Assembly: GCA_014529385.2 (NCBI GenBank)
Contig: CM043950.1
Span: 75,153,935 to 75,217,934, forward strand
Reading direction: 5' to 3'
Source: Adiantum capillus-veneris
Taxonomy: Eukaryota; Streptophyta; Polypodiopsida; Polypodiales; Pteridaceae
Length of the DNA: 64,000 nt
In this document: positions 21,701-31,176 of the stretch, piece after piece
Layout of the letters: each line of letters opens with the position of its first letter
How positions within the stretch are numbered: the stretch's first letter is position 1
Position numbers and translations under genes: made by a program
The notes under the pieces: generated by a model
The model's database searches: none
What the model was told of the DNA's origin: nothing
The model's input: the letters and a program-made list of their open reading frames with translations, nothing else

Positions 21701-22101
21701 CAAAAAAGATAGATCTAGCCGAACCACGAGAAGAGCCTAGACCTGCCTACATTGCAAACGACCTGACAAAAGAAGAAGAAGAAGATCTTTTGTTAAGCTT
21801 ACTAAAAGAATACCGAGATATATTTGCTTGTTCTTATAAGGATCTCAAGGGTGTTGATCCAAAAAGAAGATAAAGGCCATACACTTATAATGAGACATTT
21901 TCCAGAAAGATTAAACAAGAGATAGAAAAGCTAAAGGAAGCCAAATTCATTTATCAAATTGAACAAACAAATTGGGTGTCCAATTGTGGTAGTACCCAAG
22001 AAAAATTAAAAATTAAGAGTGTGTATCAATCTCAATAAATTGAATGCAGCTACCATTAGAGAAACTTTCCTCTTTCAATCACTGAGCATGTTTTAGAACA
22101 A
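21701..22101 (+). pseudogene. G0 reverse transcriptase, N-terminal half
   Basis: Coding runs read LTKEEEEDLLLSLLKEYRDI, FACSYKDLKGVDP, then KIKQEIEKLKEAKFIYQIE and, in another frame, NWVSNCGS and VYQSQ matching the usual NWVSP.V.V.KKNGKIRVCVD block, and PLSITEHVLEQ at the break. This is the gypsy RT lead-in and fingers. The reading stops at 22101, where the Z LTR begins; the palm domain resumes at 48396. Confidence 0.72.
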
Positions 22102-23811
22102 TGTCAGGGGATATGTGTTCGCTACGTGAGCCGGGCAGGCAACAGGCCTCTGGCTGTGGGAGGTGTGAAAGAGAGAGAACAAGAGACACTGACAGCTCTA
22201 GCAATCACCGCAATCATCAATTAATTGAATATTACTTTGAGTACAACTTAGTCCTTATCCAAGGCGGGATGTTAACAGCACTGTCACTTGGATCATCTCC
22301 TAACTAGGAGTTTAAGCTTCCGTTTACAGGATTAACCAGGCCATTAATAACACAGGACTTAACAAAATGCTAATTCAATCTCTAATAGATGACGGTGATG
22401 GAAATTTTCCTCTTCTGCTTTATCTGCTTCAAATACCTCGCGGATTTTGCAAGCTTCAATTCAGTTCACTGCCTCGATCATCAAGATTCATTTATTACTG
22501 ATTATCCTGTAACTTCCTACTTTATGCACTTTGGATTGGCTTATCTACCATTCACGAGCTTTATCTTCACCTCTACTCGACTTGCTTGGAGTCCCTTAAC
22601 ACCTGATTAGCCTGCCTCGTGCTTTCCTCTTGCTTCTTAGCTTGCTTTGTTTACCTTTCGTGCCTTCTCCTGCTTTCTTCTCTTGCTTTAGTTCAAGACC
22701 AAGAGTGCTTCTTCTGCTTTGACCGAGCTCGCCTTCTCAAGCTTGCCTTCTCCTTCTCAAGTTTGATTTTGCTTACTTCAAGTTTGTTACCTTGGTTTCT
22801 CGTAAAAGCTTGAAGCTCCTTCCCCTTCCAACTTGCTTCGCTTCAATAAGTTTCTCACCTTGGTTGCTTCAAAAAATATTCAAGCTCCTTCCCCTTCTTG
22901 TTTGCTTCGCTTCGGTAAGTTTCTCACCTTGGTTGCTTCCAAAAAGCTTCAAGCTCCTTCCCCTTCTTGCTTGCTTTGCTTCGACAAGTTTCACGCCTTG
23001 GTTGCTTCGGAAAAGCTTCAAGCTCCTTCCCCTTATTGCTTGCTTTGGCTCATTGGCTCCCAAGATCTCCCGGACCTCTTTCTCTCTCAAGCTTCGACCA
23101 TGGCTCGGCTTTGACCAAGCTTCTTCCTTGCTCCTTCTTCCAAGCTCTTTCCAAGTTCTTCCGTTCTTCCTCCCATGTGAATTCCTTCCCCTCATGCAAA
23201 AGAGAGAGCCCTATTAATAGCGTGTCCCCTCTCTTAGCAATGACGGTGCCGATCATTGAATTTCAAGATCCGATCACGGGCCAAAAACTCCGAGATGACA
23301 CTCCGACCGAGTGGACCGGATTGGTGCGGAACCAGCCCCTGGTAAATCTTTAACGATCAATAACTTGGCAACCGAAACTCTGATCGCTAATCTGAAAAGA
23401 CCGACATGCTCCACAAGCTGAGCAATTTAGGCCCATGCATTCACTCCATTTTTATCACCTCAGCTGCAGTTGCCCAATCCTGTACGGGTCTACATTAACT
23501 CAAACATCAAACTTCCATAACGTCTTCACTGTAGCTCCAATGGATAAGCCGTAAAGACAGGCTAGTAGAGCACTTCAAGAACTAAAGCTCTAGATCATAA
23601 TATCCCATTTGTGCTCACTTGAAGCATAGTCCTTTTTAGCATCCTTAAGGCATCGATTGGCCCTTTTAAGCCACCTCTGGCATACATTAATCATTGAGCT
23701 TGGCCTGTTAACAAGCCCTGATCACAACTCAGTAAATGTGTAGGCTTCAACGAAGCTTAGCTTGCATTTCTTTGATCTTTTTTTCTATCATGAAAGAGGA
23801 GTTGCATGACA
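22102..23811 (-). repeat. Z LTR copy A (1710 bp)
   Basis: Begins TGTCAGGGGATATGTG, ends CATGACA. It contains four 69-bp repeats (about 22780-23055). Compared with copies B and C it lacks about 0.6 kb between about 23245 (GCAATGACGGTGC) and 23252 (CGATCATTG), an internal deletion. Apparent proteins of 64-141 aa across 22389-23353 are readings of this LTR. Confidence 0.82.
22785..23055. repeat. 69-bp minisatellite in Z LTR A, four units
   Basis: The phrase CAAGCTCCTTCCCCTTCTTG recurs at 22881, 22950 and 23019, with a diverged unit at 22811. Since 69 is 23 codons, several frames stay open: plus strand FLTLVASKKLQAPSPSCLL, minus strand KQARRGRSLKLFGSNQGEKL. Confidence 0.88.
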
Positions 23812-25779
23812 TCCACCCCCTCAGAACCTACACAACCTCTGGTCTGTGCCAACTGCCCTTCAATCTGCATCTGCTTTAGGTACCTCAAGCTCTTTGCCAT
23901 CACCAGACTCACGTAACTATTATACATATGAAAAATAAAGTAAGGCTTACACCCTATCATCACAGTTCTAGCTTAATCACTAGGTAGCTGTCCATCAGAA
24001 ATCTATGAACCGTATCTGCCGTATCTCCAAAGCACTCAATTATGGATATCCTATTTAGTGAACCCCTCCAAACTCAAGTGCTCCAGTTAATGATGCACAC
24101 GGTTTGACTATTAAGCTCTCTTAAGGGAACCCTGTCAAGCTCAAGTATGCCTTACTTTGTCTGCATATGGAAGATGTGAAGATACTTCATCAATTGTCCA
24201 AAGAAGTCAACTAGAAGCCAGCCATGTAATCTTATTCACTACATAACCAAAAACTCTTCTGGCTTAGCATAGATCTAGAAAACAAAATCTTGTACCATGC
24301 AACCTACTACAATAGATAACTGGTAGTCTTCAAATCAGCAACTTTGCACTTTAGTAGTCCCCCGCGATCAAACGGGAAACTAATCATGTCAGGACAAGGG
24401 TAGGACTAGTCACGGCCAAGGGCCAGGATGGACATGCAGTTAAGGGGGTCCCTATATTTAGCCGGCCAGGCGCCTATATAGGGCATGGCTGGGTGGAGAT
24501 TAGCATGTACAATTACCTTGCCCATTCAAATCATCTGTCCCACTATGAGCATTCCTTTAAATATTTTGCACCATCCTCCGAGATCATAGGGAAAATACAG
24601 TAATCAGGATCATCAGATTCCATATAGCATGAGGCAGCAGTAGATAGTGCCATATCCCCTGTGCAACTGGCTCATCCAATTGTTGATCATGAATCACAGG
24701 TAAAAGCATTGGTAGTGCAAACTTTGCTCTCACTAGTATTGAAATTCCGATCATGCATATCTGAATACATCAAGTTTTTGGAAAAAATCTCTTCATTAGG
24801 CTCAAAAGATGCATCTGAAAACAATTCACTGTCTCGCAGAAGATCAAAATCAAGTAGTGCATCATCCAACAACTGCATAAGCTCATCATCTACTGTATCT
24901 GAACAAACTTTCCCATGCATGAATCTAGGTTGATTAGTATCCTTAGCATCTATATTTGAGAGCCCTTCCAAAGCTTCGTCCAGTAAGCACATAAGATCTA
25001 GATCCACCACTTGAGAAGGTTCCTCCATCTTGCACATCTGAGGCTACTGTAAACTAAGATTTTCACATATAACATGCATACTAAATATAGATCTGCTATA
25101 AACTGCTCTTTAAGTCTTTCACCCTCATCCAAATATCCTTGCACTTCTGTAGCACAAAGTTTAGCATGCACATCGAAAAGTTCATCTACTACCCTGTTTG
25201 TTTCATCTGCATAATGAAACCAATCATATTCATCAACAAGAGATTGCACTTCAATATGTAGCCCCTCGAATCAGCATCATCAATTTCATGGTCATTCTAC
25301 CATAGTGTGAGCCCTGTGTCACAAATTCTTGACAGAGAAGAAGTTTGCTCCCCTTCTAAATCATGAGCAAATTCAGGATTAGTCTGTCAGATCGATAGCT
25401 CTAGGTCACAGAAGCGTGTCAAAGGAGTCTGCACCCCCTCTGAATCACCATAATGACATTCAAGATGAGTTTTCCAATTTGGTAGCTCTGCTTCAGAAAA
25501 GCTTGTCAATGAAGGAGTCTGCAATCCCTCTGAATCAACATTTTGCAGATCTTCAAGCATATACTCTTGCTTAGTCAAGTCCTCAAAATGTGGTACATCC
25601 GAATTTAGTAAATTTGGTATACCAAAATCCATGGTCCTGCTGCTCTCAACAAAAGCCCTGCTTTGACCTATAACATTTATATCATTAATCAACTCTTTGG
25701 CAAAACCTGTACTAGTATCTTCAATCACCTCTATTACTAGAAACATTTTTCTCTAATGCTGAGTCAGTAGCAAAAGTTG
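23812..25779 (-). pseudogene. Z internal region, 3' part: acidic unidentified ORF pieces
   Basis: Minus-strand open pieces are 25746-25387 (119 aa, with VEDTSTGFAKELIND-type acidic sequence), 25249-24998 (MQSLVDEYDWFHYADETNRV) and 25037-24687 (CLLDEALEGLSNIDAKDTNQ; DDELMQLLDDALLDFDLLRD). The composition is strongly acidic with repeated LLD(E/D)AL units. No retroviral domain was seen. I do not recognise the protein. The 5' part of the same broken frame is probably at 43010-42050, on the other side of the G1 insertion. A polypurine tract and LTR A follow. The leftward stretch 24650-23825 has no clear coding. Confidence 0.45.
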
Positions 25780-25796
25780 TCGGGACACCGGCAATG
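25780..25796 (+). repeat. G1 5' LTR, first 17 bp
   Basis: TGTCGGGACACCGGCAA matches the start of the 3' LTR at 41891. The last five bases (GGCAA) are the copia target duplication. Confidence 0.85.
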
Positions 25797-26150
25797 TTAA
25801 GTATGGAGCCTGATTTACCCTTGTAATTTTCTGTGGTAAAAGCGCACATTTGTAAGGCCCGCATTATGAGGAGAAGCCTTCGTGCGTGAAGGAAAATCAC
25901 TCACCGGAAAACAAAATTTTCACGGACAAGAATCAGGGGCAATTTTAAAGGCCTCAGAGGTGGAGGACCCCAGGACTTTTTTTTTTGCTGGAATATTCTT
26001 TTTCGCCGGAATATTATGGCTAGACGGCGGTCAGAAAGTGGTCGGAAAACAACCGGTCGGTTGGCCGGTGGCCGGAAGTCAATGGCCGATGGCCGGTGGT
26101 CGGAAGTCAATGGCCGGTGGCCGGTGGTCGGAAGTCAATGACCGGTGGCC
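25797..26150 (+). repeat. Copia 5' LTR, truncated
   Basis: Matches 29840-30190 of the 3' LTR, including the GGCCGGTGG repeats, then stops matching at GACCGGTGGCC (about 26137-26150), where gag coding begins. Confidence 0.85.
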
Positions 26151-26735
26151 TTCAAGTCACTTGACGACTTCTACGAGAAACCATCGGCATCCAATAAGGT
26201 ATTTCTTATGAAGCGCTTGTTCAATCTAAAGATGGCAGAGAATGGTTCAGTTGTAGAACACCTAAATGACTTTAACACAAACATAAGTCAACTTCGATCA
26301 GTGAAAATCAATTTCGATGACGAAGTGCGAGCTCTCCTTATACTATCATCTCTACCGGATAGTTGGGACATCCTTGTGATGGCTGTAAGTAATTCTATCT
26401 CTGGCACAAATACTCTTAGGTTTGATGATGTTGTGGGTGTTCTCCTAAGCGAGGAAATGCGAAGGAGAAGCACAGGAGAATCATCAAGTGCTGCACTATC
26501 AGTGGAAACAAGAGGAAGGCTTAAGGAGAGGTTCAAAAACCAAAAGGGTCGTGATCGCTCAAGGCAGAGCAAGTCACGCACAAAGTCAGTTCTTGAATGT
26601 TGGAACTGCGGCAAGAAGGGCCACGTCAAGAAGGATTGCGGTCCAAGAAGAAGAAGGAGACAGAGTCTCAAGACAACAAGCCAACATCGGAGGCCAATGT
26701 GGCAGGTAAACTAGAGTAAGATGCTCCAATTCTCT
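26150..26735 (+). pseudogene. Copia gag, 5'-truncated
   Basis: The Gag (UBN2-type) frame reads KSLDDFYEKPSASNKVFLMK, RLFNLKMAENGSVVEHLNDF, DDEVRALLILSSLPDSWD and a CCHC knuckle CWNCGKKGHVKKDC (about 26602-26643). This is the capsid/nucleocapsid protein. The first third is lost in the LTR-gag deletion, so the frame starts mid-domain. Right after the knuckle a one-base change (near 26640) moves the continuation (KKKETESQDNKPTSEANV) to another frame, and a TAA at about 26717-26719 interrupts it before protease. Sequence type points to the Tork lineage. Confidence 0.85.
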
Positions 26736-26746
26736 CATTAGACAAT

Positions 26747-28009
26747 GTGTCTAATTCCTGGATAGTAGATTCCGGGGCTTCATTCCATACGACACCACAC
26801 AAGCAACATTTCCAAGACTACACCAAAGGTAATTTTGGGTATGTATACTTGGGAGATGATGAAGCTTGTGAGATTGTCGGCAAAGGTACAGTTTCTGTCA
26901 AAACTGCTAACGAAAATGAATGGAAGCTTAAAGATGTTAGGCATGTTACTTCTCTTCGCAAAAATTTGATCTCTACAGGACAATTGGACGATGAAGGTCA
27001 CAACATTGCATTCGGAAACAAACGGTGGAAGATCTCAAAGGGATCTTTGGTGGTTGCCAAGGGTGAAAAAGTCGGTACACTTTACTTGTGTACTGTTAGC
27101 ACGCAACCTTCATCTTGTGCAACAACTACAGAAGTTGACAGTGCGGTGTGGCACTACCGACTTGGACATATGAGTGCCAAAGGAATGCAAATCCTTCAAA
27201 CAAAGAATCTTCTACCAGGTTTGAAAGAAGTGGACTTAGAGTTCTGTGAAGATTGTGTTTATGGTAAACAAAAGAGGGTAAAATTTCAAAAATCAGGAAA
27301 TGAAAGAAAAAATAAAAAACTTGAGTTGGTTCATTCTGATGTTTGGGGTCCTGCAAGTACACCATCACTTGGTGGCTCATTGTACTATGTAACATTCATA
27401 GACGATGCGACTAGAAAAACATGGGTTTATGTCATGAAGAATAAATCCGATGTATTTTCCATATTTCAAAGGTGGAAAGCCTTTGTGGAGAATGAAACAG
27501 GTACCAAGGTTAAATGCGTCAGATCCAACAATGGAGGCGAATATTGTAGTCAAGCTTTTGAAAGCTTTTGTGCTAGCAATGGCATTCCGAGGCAAAGGAC
27601 AACCCCAAGGACACCTCAACAAAATGGGATTTCGGAAAGTATGAACAGGACAATCATGGAACGAGCACGAAGCATGCGGCTACATGCAAGCCTACCGCTT
27701 GAGCTTTGGGCGGAAGCTGTAAGTATGTCTGTGTACTTAATCAATCGGTCACCCTCAACGGCATTGGATGGGGGAGTTCCAGAAGAGGCATGGACAGGTA
27801 AACCGGTGAATTATGCATTTCTCAAAGTGTTTGGGTGTGAGGCTTTCATGCACATAGATAGAAGCCTAAGATCAAAGCTAGATGCAAAGTCCAAAAAGTG
27901 TTTCTTCATTGTCTATGGAGAAGGAGACTTTGGGTATCGCCTATGGAATCCTGAAGATGGTAAAATCTTAAGGAGTAGGGATGTAATTTTTAACGAACAA
28001 AATATGTAA
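26747..28009 (+). CDS. Copia pol part 1: protease and integrase
   Basis: The 420-residue open frame has protease SWIVDSGASFHTTP (DSGA, residues about 3-16), then GAG-pre-integrase and HHCC zinc finger (VWHYRLGHMSAKGMQIL, FCEDCVYGKQKRVKF, about 133-185), then integrase core with LVHSDVWGPAS (first Asp, about 194-204), CVRSNNGGEYCSQAF (about 258-272) and QQNGISESMNRTIMERA (catalytic Glu, about 290-306). Where relatives have RSDNGGEY this copy has RSNNGGEY, so the second catalytic Asp is Asn. The ATG at 26747 is incidental; the polyprotein comes from gag. TAA at 28007-28009 ends it, with RT continuing in the same frame. Confidence 0.88.
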   Translation: MSNSWIVDSGASFHTTPHKQHFQDYTKGNFGYVYLGDDEACEIVGKGTVSVKTANENEWKLKDVRHVTSLRKNLISTGQLDDEGHNIAFGNKRWKISKGSLVVAKGEKVGTLYLCTVSTQPSSCATTTEVDSAVWHYRLGHMSAKGMQILQTKNLLPGLKEVDLEFCEDCVYGKQKRVKFQKSGNERKNKKLELVHSDVWGPASTPSLGGSLYYVTFIDDATRKTWVYVMKNKSDVFSIFQRWKAFVENETGTKVKCVRSNNGGEYCSQAFESFCASNGIPRQRTTPRTPQQNGISESMNRTIMERARSMRLHASLPLELWAEAVSMSVYLINRSPSTALDGGVPEEAWTGKPVNYAFLKVFGCEAFMHIDRSLRSKLDAKSKKCFFIVYGEGDFGYRLWNPEDGKILRSRDVIFNEQNM

Positions 28010-28018
28010 AAAGATTAC

Positions 28019-29779
28019 TTGGAAAGAAAAAAAACAAAAGAAACAGGTGATGAGTACATGGAGCTTGAGGACGGTGAAGACTCAAGGACTGCAAACGGTG
28101 ACAATGTGCAACAACGTCAACCAAATGAGGAGCCTCAACCTATTCCCCGAAGATCTACAAGAGCAAGTAGACCTCCAGAAAGGTTTGTTCCTTCCTTCAA
28201 CCATGTCTTAATCTCAAATTTTGGAGAGCCGGAATCATACGAAGAAGCTATGCAACATGAATCCAAAGAACAATGGACGAAAAACATGCAAGTGGAGATG
28301 GAATCACTACATCGCAACCAAACATGGGAGTTGGTTGAGTTGCCTAAAGGTAAGCGGGCACTTCAAAACAAATGGGTGTACAAGCTGAAGGAAGAAGAAG
28401 GTGGGAAGAAAAGGTACAAGTCTAGGCTTGTGGTAAAAGGGTTTTCTCAAAAGAAAGGTATTGACTTCAATGAAATATTTTCTCCTGTTGTAAAAATGAA
28501 CTCAATTAGGCTTGTCTTAAGCCTTGTGGCTGCTCATGATTTAAATCTCGAGCAAATGGATGTAAATACGGTATTCCCTCACGGTGACTTAGAGGAGAAA
28601 ATCTACATGCTTCAACCAAAGGGGTATGAAGTAAAAGGTAAGGAGAAAATGGTTTGCAGATTAAAGAAGAGCTTGTATGGTTTAAAGCAAGCATCAAGAC
28701 AATGGTACTTGAAGTTTGATCGATGGATGCTGGATCAGGGATTCACAAGATGCAACTCGGATCACTACGTCTACACGAAGAATTTGGGAGATGGGAAATT
28801 CATCATCCTAATGTTGTATGTTGATGACATGTTGATTGCAAGTGCTAACATGCAGGACATCAAAGACCTAAAAGAGGAGCTGTCCAAATCTTTTTCAATG
28901 AAAGATTTAGGTGCTGCAAAGAGGATACTTGGTATGAAAATATCAAGGGACAGGACGAAGAAGACAATAAAGCTATCTCAAGAAGATTACATCAAGAAGG
29001 TACTAGAAAGGTTTGCCATGCAAAATGGAAACCCATTTTCTACACCTTTGGCTGGTCATTTTAAACTAACGAAGGATATGTGTCCAAAGACACAAGAGGA
29101 GATAGCCTATATGTCTAAAGTTCCATATGCTGTAGCGGTAGGTTCTCTAATGTATGCTATGGTCTGGACAAGGCCAGACATTTCACATGCAGTGGGAGTT
29201 GTGAGTAGGTTCATGGACAACCCAGGTAAAGAGCATTGGCAAGCTGTGAAGTGGATACTTAGGTATCTAAAAGGAACAAAAACAAATGCTTTGTATTTTG
29301 GAGGAACTGATATTTTTCTAGAAGGGTATACTAATGCAGATATGGCAGGTGACAAAGATACTCGAAGGAGCACTACTGGCTATGTGTTCACGGTTGGAGG
29401 CAAAGCAGTAAGCTGGGCTTCAAAGCTGCAGAAAGTGGTTACACTTTCTACCACGGAAGCAGAGTATGTAGCAATGACGGAGGCAAGCAAAGAAATTCCG
29501 TGGCTTCACAGATTCTTAGAAGAGCTTGGATTCAAACAAGACAATTGTGTCTTGTATAGTGATAGCCAAACCGCTATCCATCTTGCGAAGAACTCAACCT
29601 TTCATTCAAGGACAAAGCACATTGAGGTGAGATATCACTTCATACGCACTCTTTTGGAAGAGGGACAGCTAAAGCTAGGAAAGGTGCATACAAGTGAAAA
29701 TCCTGCAGACATGTTTACAAAGGTGGTCAACAAGGAGAACTTGACCTTCTGCTCATCTTCAATCGGCATTCAAGGATAA
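28019..29779 (+). CDS. Copia pol part 2: reverse transcriptase and RNase H
   Basis: The 586-residue frame is in phase with part 1 across one TAA (28007-28009). RT (RVT_2 type) runs from WELVELPKGKRALQNKWVYK through NLEQMDVNTVFPHGDLEEKI, SLYGLKQASRQWY and the catalytic LMLYVDDMLIAS. The RNase H follows: EGYTNADMAGDKDTRRSTTG, VTLSTTEAEYVAM, VLYSDSQTAIHLA, RTKHIEVRYHFIR. In relatives the first block reads GYSDADWAGD; here one of the paired Asp is Asn. The frame ends 60 bp before the polypurine tract, as in full-length elements. Confidence 0.92.
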   Translation: MERKKTKETGDEYMELEDGEDSRTANGDNVQQRQPNEEPQPIPRRSTRASRPPERFVPSFNHVLISNFGEPESYEEAMQHESKEQWTKNMQVEMESLHRNQTWELVELPKGKRALQNKWVYKLKEEEGGKKRYKSRLVVKGFSQKKGIDFNEIFSPVVKMNSIRLVLSLVAAHDLNLEQMDVNTVFPHGDLEEKIYMLQPKGYEVKGKEKMVCRLKKSLYGLKQASRQWYLKFDRWMLDQGFTRCNSDHYVYTKNLGDGKFIILMLYVDDMLIASANMQDIKDLKEELSKSFSMKDLGAAKRILGMKISRDRTKKTIKLSQEDYIKKVLERFAMQNGNPFSTPLAGHFKLTKDMCPKTQEEIAYMSKVPYAVAVGSLMYAMVWTRPDISHAVGVVSRFMDNPGKEHWQAVKWILRYLKGTKTNALYFGGTDIFLEGYTNADMAGDKDTRRSTTGYVFTVGGKAVSWASKLQKVVTLSTTEAEYVAMTEASKEIPWLHRFLEELGFKQDNCVLYSDSQTAIHLAKNSTFHSRTKHIEVRYHFIRTLLEEGQLKLGKVHTSENPADMFTKVVNKENLTFCSSSIGIQG

Positions 29780-29828
29780 GAAGCCAGAATGGAAAGCAGT
29801 CACAGGTTTGGTTTGGAGACCAGTCTCC

Positions 29829-29839
29829 AAGTGGGAGAT
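29829..29839 (+). promoter_or_regulatory. Copia polypurine tract
   Basis: AAGTGGGAGA lies directly before the TGTTAAG start of the 3' LTR; it is the usual second-strand primer. Confidence 0.85.
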
Positions 29840-30658
29840 TGTTAAGTATGGAGCCTGATGTACCCTTGTAATTTTCTGTGGTAAAAGCGGACATTTGTAA
29901 GGCCCCCATTATGAGGAGAAGACATCGTGCGTGAAGAAAAATCACTCACCGAAAACCAAAATTTTCACGGACAAGAATTAGGGGCAACTTTAAAGGCCTC
30001 GGGGGCGGAGGCACCCAAGACTTTTTTTCTCGTCGGAATATTATGGCCGGACGGCGGTCGGAAAGTGGTCAGAAAACAACCGGTCGGTTGGCCGGTGGCC
30101 GGTAGTCAATGGCCGATGGCCGGTGGTCGAAAGTCAATGGCCGGTGGCCGGTGGTCAGAAGTCAATGGCCGGTGGCCGGTGGCCGAATTCAATGGCGGGT
30201 GGCTAAATTCAAAAGCGGACTTGTCTTCTCAAGGGCGGCCACACATGGGCGCATTGGACGGTCCGATTTGGACTTATTCGCACAAGGGCGGCTACACATG
30301 GCTGTCTCTCATAAGAGAGGGCAACCCTTTTGGCCTATAAAAGGAGGCCATTTCCACACACATTTCATAGTGTGACGTTGGATTTGGACTTATTCGCACA
30401 AGGGCGGCTACACATGGCTGTCTCTCATAAGAGAGGGCATCCCTTTTGGCCTATAAAAGGAGGCCATTTCTACACACATTTCATAGTGTGAAGTTGATGC
30501 AACAAGGTGAGTGTGAGGTGGTGAGAGTGAAGCAAGGCGGGAGCTCCATTAAGGGTATAATCCCTTTGTAAACTAATTTTTGTTTTGAAGTACTAAAGCC
30601 ATTGAATGGCTGCTTTCCCGTGGACGTAGCCCACATTGGGTGAACCACGTATATCGTG

Positions 30659-30705
<47 letters not shown>

Positions 30706-30789
30706 CTATAATCTCGTGTATATAAATATGTCTCTCTCCATTAAGTAATCTACTCAATTATCTATTTAGCTACGTCTTATTTCCTAACA
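29840..30789 (+). repeat. Copia 3' LTR (950 bp)
   Basis: TGTTAAG..CTAACA. It contains a GC-rich repeat of about 28 bp (GGCCGGTGGCCGGTGGTCGG type, 30080-30215), a 116-bp tandem duplication with the TATA box, and a (CT)20 run at 30663-30702. Confidence 0.93.
30265..30496 (+). repeat. 116-bp tandem duplication carrying the LTR core promoter
   Basis: GATTTGGACTTATTCGCACA starts at 30265 and 30381. Each copy holds CTATAAAAGG (30335-30344 and 30451-30460) and TTTCATAGTGTGA. The two are nearly identical. Confidence 0.92.
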
Positions 30790-30794
30790 GGCAA

Positions 30795-30929
30795 GGCCAG
30801 TCTAGATAAGGTAAGGCCGGGCCAGGCGGTGTGGAACGGGGAGTCCAACTAGGGCAAAGGGCCAAGGGCATGCCTATATAAGGGTGGTTGGGTGGAGGAC
30901 TCTCAGGCTCTAGTTACCCCTGTCCTACA
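30795..30929 (+). repeat. G1 5' LTR, remaining 135 bp
   Basis: Continues the LTR after the copia; matches 41908-42042. TATA-like CTATATAAGG is at 30874-30883. Confidence 0.88.
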
Positions 30930-30930
30930 T

Positions 30931-30942
30931 TGGTTTCAGAGC
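30931..30942 (+). promoter_or_regulatory. G1 primer binding site
   Basis: TGGTTTCAGAGC, one base from the iMet site TGGTATCAGAGC, two bases after the LTR end. Confidence 0.8.
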
Positions 30943-31176
30943 ATGGTCTATTTTGGGCAAGAGGTTGTGGAGCTTTTTGCATGCTCCTCTCTTTGAGGGC
31001 GTGAAGAGCCGCCTGCAGAGGGGGACAACGAGGTCCCACTATGTGAGAAGCGCCGCTTGTGCCGGAAGAGAGGCGACCTCGACCTCTGGTATACGCTGTG
31101 TGGCTTATCCCAGCAGATGCGCGCTACCTTGGGGAACATTTTACGGCACTGGGGTGACGTCCAAAACGTAACGCGC
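30943..31176 (+). other. G1 leader, left of the G2 insertion
   Basis: Untranslated leader or gag start; no recognisable domain. It ends in GCGC, the G2 target duplication. Confidence 0.5.

Larger units (their letters stand above)
25797..30789 (+). mobile_element. Ty1/copia element, Tork/Tnt1-like, inside the G1 5' LTR
   Basis: The target duplication GGCAA is at 25792-25796 and 30790-30794. LTRs begin TGTTAAGTATGG and the 3' LTR ends CCTAACA. The order is gag, protease, integrase, RT, RNase H, the copia order. The 5' LTR is cut short at about 26150 and joined directly to mid-gag, so primer binding site, leader and gag start are missing. Pol is interrupted by one frameshift and two stops. The deletion probably came after insertion. 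Confidence 0.94.

Noticed and set aside
17504-22101. Placing G0 as a chromovirus
   Set aside because: No chromodomain follows its integrase (50595-51468), and RT and gag differ in style from the chromoviruses here; lineage left open.
22389-23353. Cluster of plus- and minus-strand ORFs of 64-141 codons, Leu/Ser/Phe-rich
   Set aside because: They fall entirely in a Z LTR and come from the 69-bp repeat; the same readings recur in LTR B and C.
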